Source: Eucommia ulmoides (taxonomy: Eukaryota > Streptophyta > Magnoliopsida > Garryales > Eucommiaceae). Taken from it: 64,000 bases of DNA. The notes beneath the pieces are model-generated. The model was given only the letters and a program-made list of their open reading frames with translations, made no database searches and was not told where the DNA came from. The translations under genes were made by a program, and so were the position numbers. The DNA is taken from NCBI GenBank assembly GCA_016647705.1, contig CM028336.1:12346880-12410879 (forward strand). The letters run 5' to 3'. Positions 47,243 to 59,864 of this stretch are shown piece after piece. Position 1 is the stretch's first letter; the number at the start of each line of letters is the position of its first letter.

Positions 47243-49792
47243 AGAAGATTCGTATCTGAGGATGCCCTTTGTTTGATAATATTCGTTTCTCCACAATTGG
47301 GTTATTCTTTTGATTTGGTCAAAACTAATCAACTCTATCTCCAATCAGCGGAAGCTTCCCAACAGAACATTCTCATGGGCATGGCATCTTTTTGCCTTTA
47401 GTTTTTTTATTTTTTATTTTTATAATAAAGACTGAGATGAATACACAGTCTCCCTTTGTTAGGTGGGAGAATATAATATAGGAAATTACTTTTTTGTTTT
47501 GGGCAGACATGATTTTGGTAGGGAAGCTGTAAATGACTGGGCTTTTCTTTGTTTAAATCATCTTACTTTATTAAGAATCTTATTGCCGTTGATGACCTGA
47601 TTTGTATGGTTTTTTATTTAATTAACTATGGGCCAACAAGGTTTGTCAAATTCTAAATTTGGCCCTCAGTTTTTACAGTTGTTTTAGTATTATAAAATAA
47701 AATTTTTGTGAATGATTTTAGATGGAAAATGAGTTATTTTTAACACAACGCTTTATAATAGGGATATTTTTATCATTTCATAATCCTACTAAATTTAACA
47801 TTTTTTTTTTTTTTTTTGACATTTCATTAACGACGATTTGTCTTAACAACGAGAGAAAGAAGGTCGAAATATTGTTAGCGTAAAGCGTCTTATGTTTAGT
47901 AGAATGATGAAATGACGAAAATATCTCAATTGAAAGGTCACGTTTTGAAGATAATTTTTTATTTTTATTTTTAAAAATTATTTATAATATTTTTAATTTT
48001 ACAGAATTGAAATAAATGTAAAAATATGTAATTTGACAAATTTCATGTTCTATATGGATACTCACTCCAAATCCAAAATATAATTTTTTCTAAAGATGGT
48101 GATCTTTTTGTCCATCTTCCGACTTCCACAAGTTAGGTATATTAACAAAAAAAAAAATGTTTCTGTTATTATTTCGGAAAATAAAAATAAATCTAGGGAT
48201 TAGGGCAGACGGATTTTCCTATATTTATATATATATTTTGTAAGAACAGGAACAAAAAACAGAGAAAGTGGATCCAATAATTGTGGGGTTGGTAATAAGT
48301 ATTTGTATTTTACCCTGTGTTTTGGTGGATGGAACTCCTTTTTGAGCCAGATGGCAATATTGCCTTCCATCACTGCTTGATTGGTTGGATCATGAGCTGT
48401 CTATGATTATTGTTCCACAAGATCTGGATAAAGTAGTGGACTTTGACTGGAAAACCCAAAGAAAATTAAAAAAAAAAAACAAAAATCAGTAATCATGTCA
48501 TGCTGCTAATTTCTATAACAATTTTAATTTAAAACTTTTAGTCAAATTTAACTTTTTAATCATTTGTAATCATGTTATGGTGCTTATTGTAGTATAGTGC
48601 AATGGCGATAACAATTTTAATTTTAAATCTATTTGTTAAATTTAACTTTTTAATTGTCAACTTTTTAAATTATTATTATTATTATTATTTTTTACATAAA
48701 TTAGGGAGAGGTTGAACTCTAAACCCTTCACAAAAGGGATTAGCTAAATATCTATTAGGTTACAAGTCTTGAGATGTATCAATTTTTTAATTAATTGTAT
48801 AAAAACAGTTTTAGTTAGTTGTTTATAAAATTGATTTTTTTAATCAATCGTATAAAAATGGTTTCAATTGGTTTTATTTGCATTTTTTTTTTAATCAGTT
48901 GGGAAAAATTATGAATCAACTCTTTAATCAATTGTACAGAAAAAGTCTTAGTCGGGTGTCTGTAAAATTCAAAATTTTAATATAATATATAGACACGATA
49001 TTTGTTGTGTTTATTTGTGAAATTTAACTCTTTAATCCGTTGTACAAAATCGGTCTAACATATGCAATGAAAATCAAATTACCATCCGAGAGGTGTTAGT
49101 CCGGTTGGTAAAAAAAAAAAATTATTTTCTTATCAAATAAAATTCGATTTTTTTAAGAATATTTTAGAAATTAAATTTTGAATCTAATTTTAAATGCATT
49201 TTGTGTGGAAAAGTATATTTTTTTAACATTGTTTATTAGCAATGACTACTAAATTGAAGCAATCATGAATCATTCCAATATAAAGATGATTGGAACATTC
49301 GCCCCAAATTCTCAAAATTGTGAGATTATTTTTATGTTTTGGTGAGCCCACGTTAAGTTAGTGGTGGTCGGCGAAGGAAAGATTGTCCCTATCCATTTCT
49401 CTCTCTCTCTAAATGATGGAATTTATTGAAGTCGGTTCATCATTGTAAAGCTGCAAAAACCGAGATAAAAATTTATTATCTCTTTTGTCTTCATTTGGAA
49501 CCCAGGTGACTTATTGGTTCTTGTTTTACCTTTGTTTGGCCACCGCCGAATCCAAATTCCATTTTGTCTTATTTATTTGTTTTTAATTTAATATAATAGA
49601 ACAGTTATAAGCCAGCCATCGAATAAAAAAACAAACAGGAACATATCATAAATCGTTGAACTAGAATATGATTTTTCATAGCTTAATCCTCTATAGATAC
49701 ATATGTTAGAAAAAAAAAATCCTTTATCAAAAATTTTATTATTATATAATTTTTTAGGAATTCTTATTTTTTAGTCCTCTACAGATAGATTA
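47243..49792. other. No gene seen; HCS 3' flank and AT-rich intergenic DNA
   Basis: The ligase ends at 47242 and its 3' UTR presumably begins here. The rest is AT-rich with homopolymer and short ATT runs (for example near 48672). No open frame resembles a known family on either strand. Confidence 0.6.
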
Positions 49793-51841
49793 TAGAGGAT
49801 TCAGATCCCCTGACATCATTAATTTAGTTTTCAGACCCCACAAATTTGTTAGTAAAAAATCTTGCATTTTTACTCCCTCTGTTAACTTTTATTTATAATT
49901 CTGCTATTTTGTCCTATGTAATAAGACAAAAATGCGTAATTGGGTGTTAACGTTAACATGAAACTGTTCAAATAATACACATTGTTTATATTACAAAACT
50001 ACAATTGAATTTCATGTTAACGTTATTGCATTTCATTTTTTTTTTTGTTCACGTTAACTCATCGTCTTCATCTGTTTTTCTATGTGTTAACCTCAACTCA
50101 TTTTCACAATCAAACTGATTTTTATCGTTAACATATTTTTTTTTTTTGCTTGAATATTTAACGTATTTTATTTGAATATTTATGTTAACGTCCTGTTCCA
50201 TAATGTCGTCTTGTGCACGTTAACGTTAATTACTATATGTGATATTTTGTTCTTTTGATTTGGTGTGTGTTTGGGTTGTGTTTGCGTTAAAATTAATGCA
50301 CATTTTTTTGGTTATCTTCTGTGTTAAAAACGTTAACTCACCACTTGCGATATTTATCTTTTTTTTGTAGCTTGGTGTGCGTTAACGTTAATTAACATTT
50401 TTTTGAACTTCTCTGTGTTAAATGTCAAAGCATTTTGGTTTGCGTTAACGTTAATATACATTTTTCTGAGATCTCTTGTGTTAAACGTTAATGCATTCAT
50501 GTTATCTGAAAATCCATATGTGAGAAATCAAAGCAAACACTGACGTTAACGCTAATGCACATTTTTTGGGGTCTCATCTATGTTAACGTTAATACATTCA
50601 TATTATTCAGAAAAACATATGTGAAACAATCACACAGATACTAACGTTAACATAAAAATGAACACCTCATCCACCTCTACTACCATCGAGCAAAATCAAT
50701 CTTTATTTCAACACAATCAAAAAAACATTGAACAAAACCTAGAATGAGCGGCACGAAATAAAACAAGATTTGAATGCCACAATAAAATCCAATTTAGATC
50801 TGAAAATGTTCCAATTCAGATCTCAAAATTTCCTAAGAAAAAATCAAATAGACTTTAAGAAAAAATCAACAACGTAGAGATACGGCGGTTTGCGCCACGA
50901 AAGAACAACGGACCAAATCAACAACACTCTGTTTACCTCAAATCCGAAATCGTGAGGAATAGCCGCGATTTCGCCATTTGAACAAACTGATTGGATTAAA
51001 AAATCAAAAAATTAGAGGTTAGGGTTTGCAGCATAAATTCAAACACCCAAAAAAGAACAACAAAAAATAAAAAATCGAGAAAACCCAGATCTCTACCATG
51101 AACAAGAAGAAGAGAAATCAGACCGAGAAAAAATGCAAGTAAATCCGCAAGTAAATTAGAATATCGAGATATACTCTGGTGTGAATCGCAAGTTAGCGGC
51201 TCTCTACAATCGTCTTTTGCAATCGCTTTATGTTGGGGGAAAAAAAAAGAAATCCGCTCTTTCTTTTCCGGCGACGGGACCTTCGACTTAGGTAACCAAC
51301 CGCTCATTCCAATTTAACGCTAATTTTTAAAACCAGATCTGGGTTTTCGTCGCCGCCGCTAGGGGAAGGGTTTTCGTTGTTGCCGCTGCCAAGAACAACC
51401 CCATCGCCGGCACTCTAATGGACTGTTCACCACTCACCAGAGAATCTTACCTGGTCTGAGAGAGAGTGAGAGTGAGATTGGGGATGATGGCGATGCACGA
51501 TGAAGACGGTGGAGGAGTGGTCGTCGATGGAGATTGATTCGATGACGATGACAGTCAAGGATATCGACGATGGCGATGGCGACGGTGGAGGAGAGACTCA
51601 CCTTTTTAGAGAGAGAGAGATGGAGATGATCTTGTGATGTTAGGTTTAGAGAGAGATAAATATAGAGAGAGATGTGTGAATGGATTAAGGGATAGAGAGA
51701 GCGCACGTTTACAGTTAACGTAAATGAATGTGAGGGGTCTTGTTTGAGGGGTATATGTGTCTTTTTAGTGTTATTATTTTTTCTTTTTTGTCTTTAGAGG
51801 ACTAAAAACTTAATTGATTGTACCCTGAGGTCTGATCCCTA
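49793..51841. mobile_element. Possible Mutator-like or other TIR element with gene-like filler
   Basis: The left end (49793-49837) and the inverted right end (51797-51841) share an imperfect ~45-bp repeat with TTCAGATCCCCTGA-type and TCATTAATTTAG-type words. The interior has a GTTAAC-rich half (49940-50660). The other half (50700-51715) is GC-richer, with GAGAGA tracts that look like a gene leader read on the minus strand. Gene capture, as in Pack-MULEs, would explain that half. No TSD is recognised and no transposase is present. Confidence 0.4.
49940..50660. repeat. Cluster of about 15-17 GTTAAC / CGTTAA words
   Basis: GTTAACGTTAA or close variants recur roughly every 30-60 bp (for example 49948, 50218, 50380, 50443, 50582, 50643). 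The spacing is irregular and spacer sequences differ, so it is not a simple tandem repeat. One more occurs at 51713. Confidence 0.85.
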
Positions 51842-52089
51842 CATGAACTGTTGAAAATGATTTTTTTTTCTTTTTCTAAACGGTCTTTTAAATAAGGATT
51901 AAATAACAATAACCTTTTTTTTTGTTTTTTTTTTTGTTTTTTAAAGTTCAGTGCTCATAAAAATATATTAGTGAATGATAGACTATATTACTCATCATTT
52001 TCTAATGAACAAATGATTAAGGATATTTTCCAAGAACATATCATGCAAAAGATTCAATTCTGGTAAGTATTACATTTGCACATTTTGGA

Positions 52090-52403
52090 TTTCAATTGTT
52101 GAATATATGCATGTTGGTATTTCAATTTCTATTTTTGTCTCTCCTTCCAAACTGCCGAATTTCTAAAATTTCATTCAAAAATATTTTTTAAGTCGCTATT
52201 GTGCAGGTTTCCGAATTAATCTCAAAATTTTCTTATTTGTTTTTGGATTCAATCGTCGAATATATGCATGCTCATATTTCAATTTCTATTTTCGTCTCTT
52301 CTTTGAAAATAGCCGAATTTCTAAAATTTCATTCAAAAATAATTTTTGAGTCGCAATTGTGTAGGTTTTGGAATTAATCTCAATTTCTCTTATTTGTTTT
52401 GTT
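52090..52403. repeat. Tandem duplication, ~157-bp unit
   Basis: GAATATATGCATG at 52101 and again at 52258 begins two diverged copies. They share GCCGAATTTCTAAAATTTCA and GAATTAATCTCAA. Confidence 0.85.
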
Positions 52404-52889
52404 TCACTATACTTATTGTTAACATTTAGTTTGTATTTTTTGTTAATTACGAGATTGTTACAAAAGACTTAAAGTAGTTTTTTGAAGTTACTATTTTTTT
52501 AATAACGAAGATTATCTAGGAATCATCCTTCGGTATGATTGTTTTAGTAGCATGCATCTGGTTATTGTTCAACATTTCCGTGTGAATGTTAGTTAGAGAT
52601 TAGTTTCATTTATCCGAAACATTCATTAGATGTCATACCATGTTAACACTCAACGATGGGTAATTTGTGTATATTAATTGTAATTCGTTTATATTCACTA
52701 ATTATAGTGGTCGTAGATGTTTATGTTTTTTTTTTTTCGCTTTGGAATCGATATCTCAAGAAAATAGATACAATAATTGACCAAAAAATGGTGACATTCA
52801 AAACTTCCTATGTGTATATGAATCAACATTCATTTACATAAACCTAACAACATGGAGTGTAAAATAGGGGGTGGTTACTTGTTTTTTTT

Positions 52890-55445
52890 TTTTCATCCAA
52901 CACATATTAAATTAATTATTTTTGGTTTAATAATGTACAACGAATGTTCACCAATATATGTTTTTTATGTTTTCATGTGTTTTTTTTTTTTTTTTTTTTA
53001 TCTAACACATATTCAATTTGTTGATCTTAAGATTTTGATGAACAATTAAAGGTTGATGTTTTTGGTAGAACTAACAATTTAATTGAGTGTTTTAGTTAAT
53101 TAAGTTCCAATGATGAAGATACGATGACAAGTTATGAATGAATGCTAAATGATGATGACAAAGATGATGAAGGTTTAAGAGTTTGAAGAAATTTGGGAAA
53201 ACAACTCAGGTTAATTTCAACTCTTAATATCCCGATTAGGATCACACATGACACAAAAATGATTTTATGATTATATGTGTTTGATAGGATCCTAAATTAG
53301 TAAAATTACTTGCTCATTTGTGTTATTGAAAAGTAATATTTGTAAATGATTAAAATGGAATTTGAGAAAGTTAATAGAGCTAACAGAGAAGAGAAATTGG
53401 TTAAAAGGACAAAAATATTGAAGTAAAAGAATTAAAAATGAATTTAATAGAGATTCGCTTTGGTAAGTCGACAGGTAAGTCGACCGGAGCATAGAAGAAA
53501 AGTCTTTGAATCTCTAAGTCGACAGATAAGTCGACCGGTGAAAATATATGAAACTCTCTGTATTATCCAATCAACAGATGATGGATGGGCGGTCGACCGA
53601 TGGGAAAAGAAATTTTGGCTTGGCTAGTATCCTCAATCGAGCAGTCGACAGATTGGTGTTGGTTGGTCGACTTATGGTCTGTTTTCAGGTTTTATGGAAT
53701 TTGGGATTTGATCCAAAATTAGCCGTTATTTGGTTACCTGATTGAGTGTTTTTAGAGATATGAATATATTTAAGATATAATACTCTTATTTTAATATTCT
53801 TATAGATTTGGTACTTGGAATTAAAGTGTTTTTCAAATTGGTCCTTTTAATATTTCCTATCTTATGGAATTAGGTTTGAAAATTCTTTTGAGGGACTAAA
53901 TTGAATATTTTGAAAGCTATTATTAAGTGAAATAAACCTTAAGTGACAGGTATCAATATATGGGGTTTATAGGTGATTTTAAAAGACATATCTTGTGGAA
54001 ACTAGCCGTTATAGGGCTTGTTTCAAATACCTATAAAAAGACTTGCGGATTTCACATAATCAAGTGACACCATATCAAGAACTATTTAGTTCATAAGTTT
54101 TTATAAGTGTCATCATTTTGATATTTATTTTTAGGGATCAAATTGTGATATTAATTATTGAGGTGTTCTTGAGTTAAAGTGCTGATTGTGTAAGCGTCAC
54201 CGATTTGAGCTGTCTAACGTTTCAATCTATTATTTTTCGATGTTATCCGGGTGAGATATTTTCAAGCTATTAATCTTTATCGCATATTTATTTCTATATA
54301 TTTGCTTGGTTGATAAAATCGTTTTCTGAACTTTAAATCGCATAAAAATATTTTAAAACGATTTTTGGTGAAAATCTGATTACATATTTATTTGTGTGTT
54401 ATTCATATTTATCATAATCAGATTTATATATTTTCTTAGTGAAAGTGTTCCAAGCATATTCTTAATTGAGTTTATTGCTATCATTGTTTGCTTAGTAAAT
54501 TTATTGTATGATAAATCGTTTTTGAACTTTAAAAGCATAAAAAATCTTTTAAAATGATTTGTGTGATAATCTGATTACGTGCTCAATTTTGTGCTACCCG
54601 CATTATTTTTATAATCAGATTTTTGTTTCCTCACATTAATTTCATCACTAGTACCGGGACATTAATTGAGTATTAATTAATCTGAGGTGGTAGAAGCTCC
54701 GAGTAGGAAGAACTTATCAATTTTTGTAATTGGTGAGCCGTGTGCGGATTAGGTACTATTGGGAGTATCTAATCAGGGGTAGCTTGGTTTCAATCTCTTC
54801 TGGTAAAGAGATTGATGTGTTAATTCTTCCTTTATAAAATTAATTGTGAGTGATTTTGTAAATGTTCCATCCTTACCTGGGAAAATGATAGTTGAAGTGT
54901 TTTTGTGAGGTTTTGATTCTTGAGCCTAAGGTATAAAAAGAATTAGGTTGTGATTCTCCTTGTAATAGAATTAAGTTATTCTTGAGCCTATAAAAAGTAG
55001 AGGTTATTCCTGAGCCTGGAAAAAAGAATTTGTAAAGGTTGATTATGAGTCTGTGAAAAGAATCATTGTGAGAGTTTGGTTCCTACCTGTAAATGAATCT
55101 TGAGTTTAGTGGGTGCGAATTTTCGTAGAGCTCGGAAGACTGAATTAGCCAAGAGTAGCTTGGTGAACTAGGATATATCGGTGTGTACTACATTGCTTAT
55201 TTCCTTTATTTTATCTTGTATTGTTTGGGTGTGCACCTAGAGCTTATTATACTTATCCGCTGCTATAAAGATAATAATTAATTTTAGAATAAAATTAATT
55301 GTTTGATTTTTAAAGTGTTATTTTTTCTCTGATATTTTTTAATTACCCAATTCATCTCCCCTTCTTGGGTATTACACTGGGCCAACACAATTAATTATTC
55401 TTGGTTTGATAATGTAAAATAAATGTTCAATGATATATGTTTTAC
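52890..55445. repeat. Tandem duplication (~125-bp unit), second copy split by a solo LTR
   Basis: ATCCAACACATATTAAATTA onward (52895) is repeated from ATCTAACACATATTCAATT (53000). The second unit continues at 55388 with AATTATTCTTGGTTTGATAA after the 53019-55387 insertion. Confidence 0.8.
53019..55387 (+). mobile_element. Solo LTR, same family as 17698-19982
   Basis: It runs from TGTTGATCTTAAGATTTTGA to CTGGGCCAACA (2369 bp), with an exact CAATT TSD at 53014-53018 and 55388-55392. GTCGAC/GTCGACCG words cluster at 53456-53680. The 3' part (54650-55380) matches the inverse of 17700-18440. No coding sequence is present. Confidence 0.9.
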
Positions 55446-55732
55446 ATAGGTAGGAAATGGCATGTCGTGTGGTTTTAATGTGCAAGTTCTATGGATATAC
55501 GACAAGCATTAGGGTTGATTCGAATTTCACATAAGACATGCTAATTCAAAAATTAATATCACGTTGGAATATTTTACTGGTTAACTGTTTCTAGCTTCAT
55601 TACTCATTATTTAGTTATGATATGTGTTTGATTTCCCATCCAGAAGATGTAAAAGTTGTTGTTGAGTTTGAATGTTTCCTATCAATGTCATAGCTTAACA
55701 TACTACCAGATGTGGTCATAAGGCTGAGATAA

Positions 55733-55990
55733 GTGGCAAAGATGATTTGCTCCCTGTATTTTACCATTTACCTCACAAAGTACTATTATCTTATCATTGG
55801 GCTAAAAAAAAAGGTTGAACAAATTTTCAAGGGTGTTAGTAATGAATTTAGAGAGACATTGAGGAAATATGTTATTCAACTTTATTTTAGTTTTAAGTAT
55901 ATAAAGAATGATAAAATAAGAGTTACTGTAGAATGTTCATTGAAGGAAGAAAAAAGTTGCAAGTAGGGGATTATGGGATTATGGGAGAGT
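55733..55990 (+). pseudogene. MULE transposase N-terminal fragment
   Basis: The frame reads VSNEFRETLRKYVIQLYF then FKYIKNDKIRVTVEC, the layout of the N-terminal DNA-binding domain of plant MuDR-type transposases (FRxAVRxYAI ... KNDxxRVxVxC). The expected CKW ends in a stop (CK-stop at 55964) where Trp is usual, again a G-to-A type change. Nothing of the MULE core domain follows; a copia relic starts soon after. Confidence 0.6.
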
Positions 55991-56049
55991 GAAATGTTAC
56001 AAATTATAACTTTGATTCTTTTGAAATGTTCAAAGAATTTATAAACGAA

Positions 56050-56760
56050 GTATAGAAACAAAACAGGAAAGTATTAAGGCACTTCGATCAAATCGAGGTC
56101 GTGAATACTTACCTATGAAGTTTCTGGACTATCAAAAATTTAATGGTATACATTTTCAGTGGACTCATCTTCCTTCGCCACAATTAAATGGTGTATTAGA
56201 AAGGAGAAATCAAACTCTATTAGATACGGTCTGATCGATGATGAGTCGCGCCTATTTACCCATTTTTTAGGGATATGTCTCATTGATGGTAGCTCATTTA
56301 CTAAACAAGGTTACAATTAAATCTTTTTGACATCGACAGTAAGAAGTGGCAAACAATAATGAAATTTGAATTGGACTCCATATATATTAACCAAGTTTGG
56401 ACCCTTGTGGATCCACTTGAGAAAAATATTCCCATTGGGTGTAAAGGGATATTTAAAATAAAACTAGACTCAGATGGTAAAGTGGACGTGTTCAAGGCTA
56501 GACAAGTGGTAAAAGGGCGTACTCAATGTTAAGGAGTTGACCATCAGGAGACCTTTTTTTCAGTCTCTATTTTAAAGGCCATCATAATTTTATTAGCAAT
56601 CATTATATACCACGACTATAAAGTCTGGCAGATGGATGTAAAGACAACTTTCTTCAATGGAAACATAGAGAAATAGATTTACATGCATCAATCAGAGGGC
56701 TTCATAGCCAAAGGCAAAAACCATAAGTTGTGAAAGTTGCAAAAGTCTATTCATGGGCTT
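56050..56760 (+). mobile_element. Ty1/copia relic, integrase end and reverse transcriptase start
   Basis: Integrase-like words appear near 56190 (NGVLERRNQTLLD). Reverse transcriptase phrases VWTLVDPLEKNIPIGCKGIF and KARQVVKGRTQ follow near 56395-56530, then WQMDVKTTFFNGNIE near 56630. Integrase lies upstream of RT, so this is copia order. It is a broken fossil with several breaks. Confidence 0.85.
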
Positions 56761-57059
56761 AACAAAACTTCTAGAAAGTAGAAAATCTTTTTTTTTTTTT
56801 TTTTTAATAGGAATTTGTATTTTTGAAAAATATTATTTTAGATAAGTTTGACATTTTTGGAGACGGTTTTGTAAATTTGTGGTATAACTATATACTTTAT
56901 AATTTTTGGAGATTAAATGTTAAATTTATATTTTTGATAATTTTTGGAGTTAAATGTTAAATTATTTTATATAAGTGTAATATTTTTGGGTTGTTTCGTA
57001 TATTATGAAAATTTATAATAATATTTGATAATTTTAGGGCCACACATTTCATAGTAGAG

Positions 57060-58060
57060 TTGTTCTAAATAAATTCTTAGTTTAGGCCCTTTGGTTATTA
57101 GGTTCACAGGCGCCGCCGCCCGCGTAGTATTTTGACGACATGGTTTCTAGTGGTGAAAAAATCAAGGTGAGTGTACTGTCTTCTATGTAAATTGTCAAAT
57201 TATATTTTCATACTAAAATGTAAAAAAAAAGGTTTATTAAAATTGATTATTTTATAACGTTACGCGGATCAAGTAAATGTTTAAATGTAAAAAGTTATTT
57301 TTATTATCCGACTATGCTATAGTTGTCTTCATGTCAGGAGGGCATATCCTGCGAGATGTAGATATATGTTGTTATCTGTCAAGCAAGTCTTGCAGGGTGG
57401 ATATTTGTTGTTAACTGTCAGGTAAGTCCTGCATGGTGGATATTTGTTATTACCTATCAGGCAAGTTTTGCAGGGTGGATATGTTGACCTGTCAGGAGTG
57501 CAAATCCTGTGAGTGAATGCCCCTACCATTGGGGATATTGAATGACCCTAACACTGATAACCATCTTAGATGACATAGTTGTATAGATTACGATACCGTT
57601 GTAACTCCCGATCGTGAGGTGAAACGATCCTATGGATAGTAGGTAAATATGAGTGCGGTATTTTATTATATGTCGAAATATTTAGATTGGTTGATTTGGA
57701 TACGTTATCTTATTGCAATGATGGTTGTGGAATTTTATTTCGGCTCAGTGTGCGGTTATATTTATATTATGTTTGAAAAATAGTATCTGATAAATACACT
57801 TGATCCATGAAATGTTTTTATCTTATGAACACAGTACACCGATAAAATATTTTGTTTCAAGTACTGCAGCTAGGTCCACTACTAGCACTAGGTAGAGTCA
57901 GTAGGTGGAGTCGTTTCGGAGGGTTGGCTAGGCATGTGTGAACCATGAAAGGTTAAATTTTCTTTTTGTGGTTTTGTTGTGAATATTTGGGACAGGTGTA
58001 TTCCCGAATTTTGAAGTAAGTAAACATATTTTTGGAAAAAAAAAAAAAAGGTATAGCGGC
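57060..58060 (+). mobile_element. Tekay-like LTR fragment
   Basis: It is the inverse of 1555-2270. Shared words include ACCGATAAAATATTTTGTTT-like sequence near 57840, GGCTCAGTGTGCGGTTATAT near 57742 and TCCACTACTAGC near 57887. CTGTCAGG/CAAGTCTTGCAGGGTGGAT repeats several times at 57340-57500. It is a partial, non-coding fossil. Confidence 0.7.
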
Positions 58061-59270
58061 GCGTGTATATATATGTATATATGTATATTTGTTAATCGAC
58101 ATTAACATAATAGACACAACAGATAGCATAGTAGATCTAGTAACTATGGCTATGACTTTACAATAGTTAGATCGGTATCTTAAAAAGATAGGTATTAGAT
58201 ATTATACTAATTGGATAAATTTCTAATGGAAGATCGTTGGATGTAAACCCTATAGTCAATCTTGTATTCTTATATTTATTGTTTCTATTTGTAAAACATT
58301 TTAGTCTCAAGTATTAATAAATGTATTTTGTATATTATTCTTTAATTGTATCAATATTGCTGTAGACCTTGGATATTAAGATAAAATATCTTAACTCTTT
58401 AATGTGATTAAAAGAAGGAGATCAAATACATTTGGTAACTAAATATTCTTAGTTGTTCCTAGTTAGTATTGGATTGTTGAAAACTGGTCTCCAACGATCT
58501 AGGCTAACTTGTTTAGTTGTTTGCTCTTTTGAGAATAGTGAGTCTCAAACCATTGCTATAGATCCTATAACAACCACAAGGGGACTTACTAATGTAGTAA
58601 GAGACCGAACGTGATCATCCTTAATATCCTACATGGTAGCTTTGCTCAATGTCAAAATAGAATATCTGATATATGATTGTATTTGTGATTTTAGACTTGA
58701 GGTATTGTATATTATATGTATGTGTTGCTATGCTTCGACAAAATTAAGTGTTGTACTCTGGCCACTATCCTCAAAGGTATTCATTGGGTATAGTGAGACA
58801 TACATGTAAATATACAAGTATTCAAGATATGATCTATCGCTCTTAGTGAAGAGAGACATATCCTATGTGAAATGATTTAACGTAATTCACAAAAGTCTTT
58901 GGTTAGAGCAATGTAACGATTGGGATGAGATTCTAATTGGTGTTACAAAGAATTATTATTATTAATCAATACACATATGATTGGACTAAGGTTTTAAACT
59001 CTATCCATTCCCTGTTAGTCCTTTGGAGAACACCAAATAAAGAGATTGTATAGTATGGAAATTATATCTGAGGAGGTTCTCTTGGTAAAATTTCTACCAA
59101 TTGGACATGGTTGTGATATGTGAGTAGACGTGACTCGCAGTTGGACAAAATGCATTAGGAGACAAGTATTTTTTACAAGAAGGACAAAATTAGAATTCTT
59201 GTAATTTTAATTGATTAGTAAAATAATTATTTTCACCATTCAACATTTGGCATGAACCTAATGGGCCACA
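58061..59270. other. No feature recognised
   Basis: AT-rich sequence between the Tekay-like LTR fragment and the minus-strand copia relic. It may be part of a further LTR or spacer, but I see no terminal repeats, priming site or coding match. Confidence 0.4.
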
Positions 59271-59864
59271 CACATTAAAAAACAGAAGTTAGAAAAGTCC
59301 TTGTAAAAAAAAATAGATAGTAATGTTGAACTTTAGATGTTTGCAGCAATTCAAGAGGTTTAAATATAGATGCATGCAATTTCTTCTTAAAAGAATACCT
59401 AGATTGTTTACCAAGTTGACATGCATCACAAATCTTATCCTTAACAAATTTAATATCAGGAAGACCACGAGCAAGACTTTTCTTAGATAAATTAAAAATC
59501 AACTCCATGCAACCATTGCCCAAGACTTGTATTGCGCAACCAATTATTTTCATATAAAGCATTTAAACATGATAAGTTCTGAAACGAAAAATCATCGAAT
59601 GATCAAGTATAAACATTTTGAAAACTTGATGCAACAAGTAGGATGTTATCATCATTACTATTCTTAATAATGCACTTATTGTTATCAAATATGACATTGT
59701 AACCTCTATCGCACAGTTGACTTATACTAAGAAAATTATATTTAAGGCCTTCAACTATTAAAACATCTTCAATAATAGTGGATACATTATCGATATTACC
59801 TATACCGACAATTTTACCTCTGGCATCATCTCCAAAAGTCACATGCCCTCCATATTTAGGTGTC

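Noticed and set aside
50996-51706. Minus-strand frames of 90-103 codons as host genes
   Set aside because: They are low complexity (Leu/Ser-rich from GA tracts) with no recognisable domain, and they lie inside a possible TIR element.
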